Shown here: one piece after another, positions 6,246 to 12,520 of the stretch | How the letters are laid out: each line of letters starts with the position of its first letter | How positions within the stretch are numbered: the first letter of the stretch is position 1 | Assembly (NCBI GenBank): GCA_934255405.1 | Contig: CAKQNT010000020.1 | Location: forward strand, 1-14,901 | Direction of reading: 5' to 3' | From: an uncultured Alphaproteobacteria bacterium | GTDB taxonomy: Bacteria > Pseudomonadota > Alphaproteobacteria > RF32 > CAG-239 | Length of the DNA: 14,901 bases | Notes under the pieces: generated by a model | What the model was told of the DNA's origin: nothing | The model's database searches: none | Seen by the model: the letters and a program-made list of their open reading frames with translations, nothing else | Program-made: the position numbers and the translations under genes

Positions 6246-6639
6246 GGTGGTTGCAGATTGCGATGATAAAATCACCGATTGGGTTTGCAACGGGCTGAAA
6301 ATCGGCACTGATTGGCTGGGCGCGCATTTAACTATCGGCTTTGTTCGGGGCGGCGAGCTTATCGGTGGACTTATTTATCACGATTGCCGTCCCGAACGCG
6401 ATGTTTGGTGGACGTTATACACCACCGACAAGCACTGGTGCACCAAAAGAATATTGCGTTTTATGTTTGCGCTGGCGTTTGATTTTTATAAGTGCCGGCG
6501 CATAAGTATGCTCACCGGTATTAACAATGCTCAATGCCTCAAACTGGCCTATCGCTTGGGTTTTAAGGCGGAGGGTATCTTAAAGGGCTACCATGATGAT
6601 GGACAAGATGCCGTCATTATGGCTTTGTATAAACACTAA
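6220..6639 (+). CDS. GNAT-fold acetyltransferase-like phage protein
   Basis: This protein has 139 residues from ATG 6220, or 145 from ATG 6202. I prefer 6220 because a G-rich stretch lies before it. The fold is suggested by a beta strand GGELIGGLIYHDC, then WWTLYTT, a helix after TDKHWCTKRILRFMF, RRISMLTGINN, and the closing helix-strand NAQCLKLAYRLGFKAEG, typical of RimJ-like GNAT proteins. A canonical Q/R-x-x-G-x-G/A acetyl-CoA loop is not obvious, so catalysis is uncertain. Podophage tail operons often carry such a gene, and the T7 gp13 position is comparable. Its substrate is unknown; it may be a virion or assembly protein rather than an enzyme. Confidence 0.65.
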   Translation: MSRETVSCKVVADCDDKITDWVCNGLKIGTDWLGAHLTIGFVRGGELIGGLIYHDCRPERDVWWTLYTTDKHWCTKRILRFMFALAFDFYKCRRISMLTGINNAQCLKLAYRLGFKAEGILKGYHDDGQDAVIMALYKH

Positions 6640-6657
6640 TCTAAGGAGATATAAACA

Positions 6658-7539
6658 ATGTCTAAAAGTATTGGCAAATTTATGGGCTATGGAAATAACA
6701 AAACTGGCTATTTCGGTTCTGAAAAAGAAGTGATTGACTATCTTAACAAATATGACACCTCTTTGGCCGACAACACTTATAAAAATATGGCCTCAATCGG
6801 CAATCAGATGAGTTCGCAATTGGGCAACAGACCTGATTATGTTTATTCGGTAGATGGCTCAGATGCGGCTGCCCGCCGAGTGGAAAATGCGGTGTATCAA
6901 AACGCTGCCGACAAACTTTCTTCTCAGTTTGACAGTCGTCGGCGCCAGTTGGAAACCAGATTGCAGAACCAAGGGCTGTCAACCGACAGCGCCGCTTATC
7001 AGTCGGCGATGAACAATTTGGAACAGCAGCAGAACGATGCTTATACTCAGGCCGCATATCAGTCCATTCAGCAGGGGCAAAATGCTTTTACCAACAGCCT
7101 GAACAATCAGATTGCCGCCGGCAATTTTCAAAACTCCGCGCGCACTTTGCCAATTAATGAAATCTTGCGCCTGATGTCAAATACCAAGAGTGGTTACGAT
7201 GTGGCGATGGACAAATACAATATTGCCAACAAAGGCGATATTCGCAGCGCCAAAAACAGTGCCGAAAACGCAGATAATCGCAACAGTGCCGGTTGGGGTG
7301 CCATCAGCAATGTTCTTGGCTCTGGAGTTTATATGTTTTCAGATGAAGATCTTAAGGAAAATATTGTTGAGGTTGGGCGTTTGTACAACGGGCTTCCGGT
7401 ATATTTATATACATATCGCGGCGACAACACTCCGCGTATCGGGCTTTTGGCGCAAGATGTGGCAATGCATAATCCCAACGCGGTGTTTGTGACCGATAGC
7501 GGCTATCTGAAGGTTAATTATGCAACCGCCTGTTGCTAA
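6658..7539 (+). CDS. Internal-virion-like protein with C-terminal peptidase S74 domain
   Basis: Start ATG 6658 follows TAAGGAGATATAAAC, a strong ribosome binding site. Residues 60-155 are helical and Gln/Asn-rich with SRRRQLETRLQNQGLSTDSAAY (93-114), then a helix with NDAYTQAAYQ and QIAAGNFQNSAR (151-162); this half resembles podophage internal (gp14-like) proteins. Residues 227-290 match the S74 intramolecular chaperone domain: MFSDEDLKENI (226-236), LPVYLYTYRGD (246-256), RIGLLAQDV (260-268), and YLKVNYATA (283-291). Ser228 and Lys233 occupy the positions of the self-cleaving Ser-Lys pair in SDxxLKxN. The domain ends only two residues after the final strand, shorter than in tail spikes. It may assist trimer assembly or be released. 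Confidence 0.7.
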   Translation: MSKSIGKFMGYGNNKTGYFGSEKEVIDYLNKYDTSLADNTYKNMASIGNQMSSQLGNRPDYVYSVDGSDAAARRVENAVYQNAADKLSSQFDSRRRQLETRLQNQGLSTDSAAYQSAMNNLEQQQNDAYTQAAYQSIQQGQNAFTNSLNNQIAAGNFQNSARTLPINEILRLMSNTKSGYDVAMDKYNIANKGDIRSAKNSAENADNRNSAGWGAISNVLGSGVYMFSDEDLKENIVEVGRLYNGLPVYLYTYRGDNTPRIGLLAQDVAMHNPNAVFVTDSGYLKVNYATACC

Positions 7540-7553
7540 AGGTTGTAACTTTG

Positions 7554-7582
7554 TTGACAGCTGGAATTAAAGCCTGTATATT
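7554..7582 (+). promoter_or_regulatory. Strong sigma70-type promoter for the lysis / fibre genes
   Basis: Consensus -35 TTGACA (7554-7559), exactly 17 bp, then TATATT (7577-7582). It lies between the S74 protein stop and the holin-like gene, placing a start site near 7589, about 30 nt before ATG 7619. Confidence 0.75.
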
Positions 7583-7618
7583 TGCTGTATGTTAACTATT
7601 TTTCTAAAGGAGAAACTT

Positions 7619-7996
7619 ATGGCAATACTACTTGGTGGGGCACTTGGAGCTCTGGCCGCAATGGGCATTATTCGCGCCCTTATGCTCTATTTGCTCAAAA
7701 AAATTGGGCGTCCTGACAGCTGGAAGACCGCTAACTTTGCTACTGCTGTAGTGAGAAGTTTGCTTGCTCTTCCGCAGTTGTGGGGCGGTGAATACGTTCT
7801 GTTGCAACTGGCTATAATCTTGTGCATATATACAGTCGAGCAGTTGGTGTGGTTTCTCTATGACTATATTCAGGTGCGCAGAGACCAGAAGCCTGCCGGT
7901 TGGGGGCTTATCTTCGGCATTGTTTGCGGAGGTGTGCTCTGGCTGGTGCTGATAAAATTCCTGACTTATTATATCAGTCAGGCGATAATTTCCTAG
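7619..7996 (+). CDS. Holin-like membrane protein
   Basis: ATG 7619 is chosen because AAAGGAG (7606-7612) sits 6 nt ahead; an in-frame ATG at 7589 lies before that site. The 125-residue product has a Gly/Ala-rich hydrophobic N-terminus (2-27), a hydrophobic segment at about 59-82 and another at 93-118, with short charged links (KKIGRPDSWK, QVRRDQKP). It is the first gene after a strong promoter and comes before the spanins, so holin is a sensible guess. No family signature is certain, and a tail-associated membrane protein remains possible. Confidence 0.55.
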   Translation: MAILLGGALGALAAMGIIRALMLYLLKKIGRPDSWKTANFATAVVRSLLALPQLWGGEYVLLQLAIILCIYTVEQLVWFLYDYIQVRRDQKPAGWGLIFGIVCGGVLWLVLIKFLTYYISQAIIS

Positions 7997-8017
7997 CAGT
8001 CTGATTTTTTAATTGTG

Positions 8018-8045
8018 CCGCCGGCTTTTTGAGCCGGCGGTTTTT
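8018..8045 (+). terminator. Terminator after the holin-like gene
   Basis: Perfect 9-bp GC-rich stem (CCGCCGGCT 8018-8026, AGCCGGCGG 8032-8040), loop of five, followed by five T. It ends 15 nt before the next start codon. Confidence 0.85.
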
Positions 8046-8060
8046 GTGTATGGGGGAATA

Positions 8061-8195
8061 ATGCTCAAAAAACGCAAATATAAATATATCGGGGCATTGG
8101 CCGCGCTCGGCGTGTTGGCTGTTGTTTCCGTTCTCAAGCCCGAGGCTGCCGAAAATGTAGCTCGGGCTTTTGTTTTGTTGTTTGGGGCGTGGTAA
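8061..8195 (+). CDS. Small single-span membrane peptide (44 aa)
   Basis: A basic N-terminus (MLKKRKYKY) precedes one hydrophobic helix (IGALAALGVLAVVSVL), then KPEAAENVARAFVLLFGAW, a second amphipathic or hydrophobic stretch. GGGGGA lies just ahead of ATG 8061. The stop overlaps the next gene (TAATG), so it is translationally coupled to the spanin pair. A small holin or antiholin role is possible but not demonstrable from 44 residues. Confidence 0.6.
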   Translation: MLKKRKYKYIGALAALGVLAVVSVLKPEAAENVARAFVLLFGAW

Positions 8196-8398
8196 TGTCT
8201 AAGCCGTTTGCCGTGCTGGCTGTGTTGGCGCTTTGCGCTGTTTGCTACCGTTTAGGGCAAATTCAAGCCGAAAAAGAAATTGTGGTCAAACAGGTGGAGG
8301 TTGTGCGCCATGTCCAAAAACAAAAAGCCGAGATATATGCTCGCCCTAATGTCGGCCGCACTGTTTTGCTTGAGCTCATGCAAAACGGCCGGTTCTGA
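8195..8398 (+). CDS. Rz-like inner-membrane spanin (i-spanin), very short
   Basis: This is a 67-residue protein. It has an N-terminal signal-anchor (FAVLAVLALCAVCYRL, about 5-20), then a charged periplasmic helix (QAEKEIVVKQVEVVRHVQKQKAEIY), ending in RPNVGRTVLLELMQNGRF. This is the i-spanin layout: a type II anchor followed by a coiled coil. With its lipoprotein partner it would fuse inner and outer membranes in the last step of lysis. ATG 8195 shares bases with the upstream TAA. Its 3' part overlaps the start of the Rz1-like gene by 89 bp in another frame. It is shorter than lambda Rz (153 residues); the embedded partner makes the call fairly secure. Confidence 0.7.
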   Translation: MSKPFAVLAVLALCAVCYRLGQIQAEKEIVVKQVEVVRHVQKQKAEIYARPNVGRTVLLELMQNGRF

Positions 8399-8546
8399 TT
8401 TTTGCCCGACCTATCCGGTTGCCGGCCCTTTGGTGGCGGTGGAGTTGGCGCAGGCCTCTTATCAGGCATATCCCAACACTTGGGAATGGCTCGGGCGTAT
8501 CAATAAACTGCGGCAAGAATTGGAACTTTGCCGCTCTGATTTTTAA
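8310..8546 (+). CDS. Rz1-like outer-membrane lipoprotein spanin (o-spanin)
   Basis: A 78-residue protein begins inside the i-spanin gene in a different frame, with GGAGG (8296-8300) 9 nt before ATG 8310. The signal peptide MSKNKKPRYMLALMSAALFC ends in a lipobox L21-S22-S23-C24, so the mature protein is lipidated at Cys24. The mature part, about 55 residues, contains DFCPTYP and a short helix INKLRQELELC. A lipoprotein nested in the end of a small anchored coiled-coil gene is the classic Rz/Rz1 arrangement and decides this call. Gram-negative host is implied. Confidence 0.75.
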   Translation: MSKNKKPRYMLALMSAALFCLSSCKTAGSDFCPTYPVAGPLVAVELAQASYQAYPNTWEWLGRINKLRQELELCRSDF

Positions 8547-8566
8547 CTTTTTAAGGGAGAAAACAA

Positions 8567-9343
8567 ATGCCTTATGATAGTGAGGGAAATTTTACCAGAA
8601 TTCATAACTGGGAAGATGATCGGGTCAATGATATAGAAATTGTCACCGACCATCACGATGAGGAAGATGATAATTTTGCCGATGCTTTAAGCTCATGTTT
8701 TTTGCGAGATGGGCGCTCGGCCATGCGCGGCGATATCAATTGCGGCGGCTTTAAGATTAAAAATTTGGCCAACGGAACATTGGCGACAGATGCCGCAACC
8801 CGCGGCCAGCTTAACAAAAATATTGAAGATCTGCGCAATGCGCTTACTTCCGCCTTAAACAATATGTATTCGCTTGGTGATATTAAAGCTTCTTTGCAAG
8901 CGGAAAACCATGACCATTGGCTTTTGTGCAACGGACAGGAGGTCAAACGCACCGAATATTCTGCGCTGTTTGAGCTGATAGGCACCAGTTTTGGCGCCGG
9001 AGACGGCATCAATACCTTTAATGTGCCGGATTATCGTGGCAAGTTTTTGCGCGGTTTGGGTGGAGATTCTGCCGAAGATATATATACCACGCAGGCCGAA
9101 GGATTGCCGGAAATTTCTGGCTCTTTTTATCTGACTGGCGCCAGCGGTTCTCATGGAACATTCAGCGGAGCTTTTTATGAAGAAAAATCATCAAATGGCT
9201 ATGCCCACGGTTCTGCCGGAGATACCACCAATCCGATAGTCGGATTTAGGGCCTCTCGCTCCAGTGAAATTTATGGCAGTTCACGGCACGTAACCCCCAT
9301 CAATCAATCGGTAAACTATTTTATCAAAGCCAAGGAGGAATAA
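8567..9343 (+). CDS. Tail fibre with tail-collar domain
   Basis: This 258-residue protein has AAGGGAG upstream. An acidic N-terminus (RIHNWEDDRVNDIEI, DHHDEEDDNFADAL, 11-41) probably attaches to the tail. Residues 61-80 (GFKIKNLANGTLATDAATRG) are a fibre motif, and 81-100 a short helix. The tail-collar core follows: GDIKASLQ (104-111), HWLLCNGQEV (117-126), YSALFELIGTSFGAGDG (131-147), FNVPDYRGKFLRGLG (151-165). The end RHVTPINQSVNYFIKA (240-255) is the usual final strand of that family. The variable part lies at 175-238. It is expected to contact the host surface. Confidence 0.85.
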   Translation: MPYDSEGNFTRIHNWEDDRVNDIEIVTDHHDEEDDNFADALSSCFLRDGRSAMRGDINCGGFKIKNLANGTLATDAATRGQLNKNIEDLRNALTSALNNMYSLGDIKASLQAENHDHWLLCNGQEVKRTEYSALFELIGTSFGAGDGINTFNVPDYRGKFLRGLGGDSAEDIYTTQAEGLPEISGSFYLTGASGSHGTFSGAFYEEKSSNGYAHGSAGDTTNPIVGFRASRSSEIYGSSRHVTPINQSVNYFIKAKEE

Positions 9344-9694
9344 ATGACCGGACTTATTAATTCTCGTGGAATAACTGTGCGTCAGGGCAACAGTTTTGCC
9401 ATAATCATGCGTTTCAAACTGCCGGACAGAGATTTGGATATCAGCGGAATGAAACTGCAAATGTGTGTCCGCGATGAGCAAGATAATTTGATATTGGACA
9501 AAGCAGGCGCGGTTTCTGACGCAGTGCACGGCACGGCGGTTATTGAACTTACGCCCCAAGATACCGATTTGCCGCTCGGACAATACAAAACCGACATCAA
9601 GGCCACTTTTGCCGATGGTCAGGTTCATACCATATACCCGCAAAACATCAATGCGGTGGCATATTTTAAGGTGACTGAGGAGGTTGGCAAATGA
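9344..9694 (+). CDS. BppU-like beta-sandwich tail accessory protein
   Basis: The 116-residue product starts right after the preceding stop (TAAATG) with AAGGAGG upstream. It reads ITVRQGNSFAIIMRFKL (10-26), MKLQMCVRDEQDNLIL, then GTAVIELTPQDTDLPLGQYKTDIKATFADGQ and YPQNINAVAYFKV. Such short all-beta proteins, with a RxGxxF start and a LPxGxYxxDI turn, commonly precede phage fibre genes and resemble the N-terminal part of the BppU upper-baseplate protein. Similarity is by pattern only. Its stop overlaps the next ATG (ATGA), so it is coupled to the second fibre. Confidence 0.55.
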   Translation: MTGLINSRGITVRQGNSFAIIMRFKLPDRDLDISGMKLQMCVRDEQDNLILDKAGAVSDAVHGTAVIELTPQDTDLPLGQYKTDIKATFADGQVHTIYPQNINAVAYFKVTEEVGK

Positions 9695-10545
9695 CAGATA
9701 ATAGCGCAGATATAATCGTGCTTAACGGCTCGGATAAGCAGTCAGTGGAGCTGCTGTGGCAACAAGAGGTGGTGTTGGATATTGATGCCACTCTTTTTTA
9801 TATCAAATCCGGCGAAAAAGAAATTCAGACTTATGTAGAAACTGTTGCCAAACCGGATATCGAAAATTTCACTCGCCAATTTGCCGCGCCGATTGTTGCC
9901 GATGTCGTAACCAAACAGTCGGCAACGCTGATAAATTCTTATGTCGAGAGCACTACCAAACCGGAAATTATCACTTTTGCCGACAAGGCGTTGCAGCCTT
10001 ATGTTAATGATGCTTCTCAAGAAGCCGGTGTTGCCAAAGAGGCGGCGGTTTCTGCTGCAGCTTCAGCCGAAAAAGCATCTCTTTCTGCCGACAATGCTTT
10101 TTCTGCGCAGACGTCAGCTTCTGCTTCGGCAACTTCAGCAGCTTCTGCCGCAGCAGCTGCTGCGGCAAAAGTACAAGAGGTTCAAAATATAGCGGTGCAA
10201 CAAGGAGAGATAAGCGAGTTGCAACAAAAAGTCGCTGCTTTGCAGGCCTGCCGCTATGCGGTGGAAAGCTATCACAATGGCACTGAGTGGTATTGTCTGT
10301 ATTCAGATGGCTGGATAGAGCAGGGCGGCGCCGTTTCCGTAGGCTCTGGTTGGGAGACCAAAAATCTGCTCAAACCGTTTTCCGATACTTTGTACTATAT
10401 AAATTGTTATATGGTGTCGGGCGGTTCCGCTACCAATTTTTATTTTGGCGACAACAAACTCAATGGGAGAACCGCAACAACATTTACCATAGGCACCGGA
10501 CAATCAGAAGATGCGGTTTTGGCTTGGTTTGCCTGCGGGTATTAG
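9691..10545 (+). CDS. Second tail fibre, Ala/Ser-rich coiled coil with C-terminal head
   Basis: The 284-residue protein is coupled to the previous gene by ATGA. Residues 1-40 are beta-rich. A repeated element occurs twice, 36 residues apart: YVETVAKPDIENF (48-60) and YVESTTKPEIITF (84-96). Residues 110-160 are almost pure Ala/Ser with Glu and Lys (a low-complexity trimer shaft). A short coiled coil EISELQQKVAALQ follows (173-185). The C-terminal head begins at YHNGTEWYCLYSDGWIEQGG (194-213), a motif shared by many phage fibre tips, and ends in DAVLAWFACGY. It is expected to be a trimeric receptor-binding fibre. The long Ala run encoded by GCA/GCT repeats is prone to slippage. Confidence 0.75.
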   Translation: MTDNSADIIVLNGSDKQSVELLWQQEVVLDIDATLFYIKSGEKEIQTYVETVAKPDIENFTRQFAAPIVADVVTKQSATLINSYVESTTKPEIITFADKALQPYVNDASQEAGVAKEAAVSAAASAEKASLSADNAFSAQTSASASATSAASAAAAAAAKVQEVQNIAVQQGEISELQQKVAALQACRYAVESYHNGTEWYCLYSDGWIEQGGAVSVGSGWETKNLLKPFSDTLYYINCYMVSGGSATNFYFGDNKLNGRTATTFTIGTGQSEDAVLAWFACGY

Positions 10546-10556
10546 GAGAGAAACAA

Positions 10557-10925
10557 ATGATACTAAATAAACCATATTCAAACCAAGAATACGCAGATTT
10601 TGCAGTCTATTGCAATAATAATGGTTGCTATATTGAAGATCGAGGCGATTACTTAGAAGCGGTGAAAAATCCGCAACCATTGCCGCTTTCTTTATCTGAG
10701 CAGAATGAGCTTATTCGCCGACAGCGAGAAAAATGCTTTGCATCAGAGGCAGATCCGTTGAAACATGACTATGATGAGGCGCTTGCCCGCGGGCAAACCG
10801 AGCTTGCCACCCGACTAAAAACGCAATGGTTGGCAAAAAAAGACGCTATCCGCGCCGCTAATCCGTATCTGCCTGAATACAGCGAAGAACAGAGCAGTTT
10901 GACAGAAACCGCTGGGGAGCAATAG
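10557..10925 (+). CDS. Small fibre-associated protein, possible tail assembly chaperone
   Basis: ATG 10557 follows TAGGAGAGAAACAA and gives 122 residues; an upstream in-frame extension lies wholly within the fibre gene and is rejected. The C-terminal half has REKCFASEADPLKHDYDEAL (57-76), then TRLKTQWLAKKDAIRAANPYLPE (86-108). A R-x-x-x-F-x-x-E-A-D-P-L block followed by a helix and R-x-x-x-P-Y is common in small proteins coded after phage fibres, often called tail assembly chaperones. Position agrees. The stop lies inside the loop of a terminator. Confidence 0.5.
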   Translation: MILNKPYSNQEYADFAVYCNNNGCYIEDRGDYLEAVKNPQPLPLSLSEQNELIRRQREKCFASEADPLKHDYDEALARGQTELATRLKTQWLAKKDAIRAANPYLPEYSEEQSSLTETAGEQ

Positions 10926-10938
10926 CTCCCCTTTTTTT
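10914..10938 (+). terminator. Terminator closing the fibre genes
   Basis: GGGGAGC (10914-10920) pairs with GCTCCCC (10925-10931) over an AATA loop, followed by seven T. The stop codon TAG (10923-10925) of the preceding gene falls in the hairpin, so a terminating ribosome should mask it. It ends 15 nt before ATG 10954. The stem sequence recurs at 13773. Confidence 0.85.
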
Positions 10939-10953
10939 ATAGGGACAATACAC

Positions 10954-11199
10954 ATGGACTGGGGATTATTCACCGGCTTAGCCGCTATTTGCGGAGTAAT
11001 AGCCAATTTCATCCGCATCGGAAGATGGCAGGGCAATATTGAAACCAGAGTAGATAAAATGGAAAAAACTTTTGAAAAACAAGACACCAGATTGGAAAAG
11101 CTAACCGTATCGATTAATGAACAAAACAGAATTTTGACCGAAATCAAGGTCAAATTGAATATGCTGTTTGAAAAGAAAGGGCGCAAGAAAAATGCTTGA
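10954..11199 (+). CDS. Membrane-anchored coiled-coil lysis accessory (XhlA-like layout)
   Basis: An 81-residue protein with one N-terminal hydrophobic helix (LFTGLAAICGVIANFI, about 5-20), then a long charged helix with heptad spacing (ETRVDKMEKTFEKQDTRLEKLTVSINEQNRILTEIKVKLNMLF) and a basic end KKGRKKNA. Proteins of this layout are often coded next to endolysins as holin partners. Here it overlaps the endolysin start by 8 bp, supporting a lysis role. Which membrane gene is the true holin cannot be settled by sequence. Confidence 0.55.
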   Translation: MDWGLFTGLAAICGVIANFIRIGRWQGNIETRVDKMEKTFEKQDTRLEKLTVSINEQNRILTEIKVKLNMLFEKKGRKKNA

Positions 11200-11668
11200 T
11201 ATGTACGAAATCTGCCAACGTTTGGCACAGCATGAGGGAATTAGACTTAGTCCTTATCGTTGCTCCAAAGGCAAATTAACAATCGGCATCGGCCGAAACC
11301 TTGAAGCAAACCCGCTCAGCAAAGAGGAGCTGAAAATTGTCGGCGACTGGCGCCACGGCATTACCAAACAGGCAGCGTTTTATTTGCTGCGTAATGATAT
11401 CTGCCATACAGAGAAAGAGTTGCGCCGCCGGATTGCCTTTTGGGAGCAGTTGGACGATGAGCGGCAATACGCTTTGTTGGATATGGCTTTTAATCTTGGA
11501 GCGGAAGGGCTTTGCAAGTTTAAAAAGATGCTCGGATTTTTGTGGATGGGAGATTATAAACAAGCGGCGGCAGAATGCCTGAACAGCCAATATGCCAAAG
11601 ACACCGGCCGCCGTGCCCGCTGCATTGCCGCCACCATCCGCACCGGCAAATATTCCCCGCAAATTTAA
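11192..11668 (+). CDS. Endolysin, GH24 (T4-type) lysozyme
   Basis: The 158-residue enzyme is predicted to cut the glycan backbone of peptidoglycan. ATG 11192 is chosen because of its overlap with the preceding gene and GAAAGGG upstream; TTG 11168 and ATG 11201 are alternatives. Catalytic motif: Glu15 in HEGIRLSPY, Cys24 in YRCSKG, and Thr30 in LTIGIGRN. This gives the family's E-8-(D/C)-5-T spacing, with Cys in place of the usual Asp. LLDMAFNLGAEGL (95-107) and GRRARCIAATIRTGKY (139-154) are the expected later motifs. There is no signal peptide or anchor, so release needs a holin. Confidence 0.85.
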   Translation: MLDMYEICQRLAQHEGIRLSPYRCSKGKLTIGIGRNLEANPLSKEELKIVGDWRHGITKQAAFYLLRNDICHTEKELRRRIAFWEQLDDERQYALLDMAFNLGAEGLCKFKKMLGFLWMGDYKQAAAECLNSQYAKDTGRRARCIAATIRTGKYSPQI

Positions 11669-11691
11669 CCATACCAAACAATTATTCTCTG

Positions 11692-11720
11692 TTGAATATT
11701 ATGAACAATTTTATTATTAT
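11692..11720 (+). promoter_or_regulatory. Promoter candidate for the membrane / lipoprotein pair
   Basis: TTGAAT (11692-11697), 17 bp, TATTAT (11715-11720), in the 81-bp gap between the endolysin and the next gene. This would give the pair its own transcription, as in lysogenic cargo. AT-rich surroundings raise the chance of coincidence. Confidence 0.45.
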
Positions 11721-11749
11721 CAACGGAATAATGGAACAAGGTAATAAAG

Positions 11750-12520
11750 ATGACTGAAGAAATATTGTTATTGCAAAATATTGCATGCTTGGTCGTGGCA
11801 AGCTGGGTAATGTTTGCTCTCTATTCCTATCTGTTGCGGCGCCAATACATAACAAGCAAATTTGTCCATGCCTTTGATGTTTCTTTAGGCGTTGCTTGCC
11901 TTGTTCCACTTTGCCTTGCTTCTGTCCAAGCAATTGTTGCTATTGTTCTTTTTCCAATTTTAATTTTTAGTGTTTTGCCGGTATACAATCCAAATTTTAT
12001 TCCTTGGTGGCACAGAAAACATTTATTTAATTGTTTGTTGGTCTACTTGTTGCTGCTGATGTTGTTGTGTGCGGCGGTAGCATTTTTTAACGAGAATATA
12101 TCTGCCGCAAATATTTCATTAAGCTTTGTGTTGTACACAATGTTTATATCGGCAATATTTTTCTTGAGTGAGCTAAAAAGGCAAAATGCGCAATTAAGCA
12201 AAAATACGCTATTTAACAATATTGTTAAAATCTATTTCAACATATATAGCATAGCCCTAATTATTTCAGCTGTTATAATCAGTTTGATATCAATCATGGT
12301 TATGGTTCTTTTATTAGCAGATGCAAAAGGAATGTCCAATGATATTTGTTTGGATACCGGCTATTGTCATGAAGGAATTGTATTGAATAATTGCTTTGAC
12401 GATGGCACAGAGTGCGTGATTAACAAAGAAAATTGTGACAAAATGCAAGGCATTTGGATTGAACAAAACAAATCTTGCCAAACTAAAACTGTTAAACAAA
12501 TACTGGGGGTAATTAAATGA
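11750..12520 (+). CDS. Polytopic membrane protein with Cys-rich C-terminal domain
   Basis: I do not recognise the family. The 256-residue product has hydrophobic segments at about 5-29, 42-77 (probably two helices), 92-113, 119-141 and 162-194. The remaining about 55 residues carry six cysteines (CLDTGYC, NNCFDDGTEC, NKENC, NKSC), as expected for a disulfide-bonded periplasmic domain. An IPWWHRKHLF motif lies near 83-92. AGG lies 8 nt before ATG 11750. It has no recognisable virion or lysis motif, is AT-rich, and overlaps the next lipoprotein gene (ATGA), so the two probably act together at the envelope. I read the pair as cargo altering the lysogen's surface, by inference only. Confidence 0.7.
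   Translation: MTEEILLLQNIACLVVASWVMFALYSYLLRRQYITSKFVHAFDVSLGVACLVPLCLASVQAIVAIVLFPILIFSVLPVYNPNFIPWWHRKHLFNCLLVYLLLLMLLCAAVAFFNENISAANISLSFVLYTMFISAIFFLSELKRQNAQLSKNTLFNNIVKIYFNIYSIALIISAVIISLISIMVMVLLLADAKGMSNDICLDTGYCHEGIVLNNCFDDGTECVINKENCDKMQGIWIEQNKSCQTKTVKQILGVIK

Noticed and set aside
10287..10556. Long N-terminal extension of the 122-residue protein
   Set aside because: It lies wholly inside the fibre gene in another frame; the start at 10557 has a good ribosome binding site.
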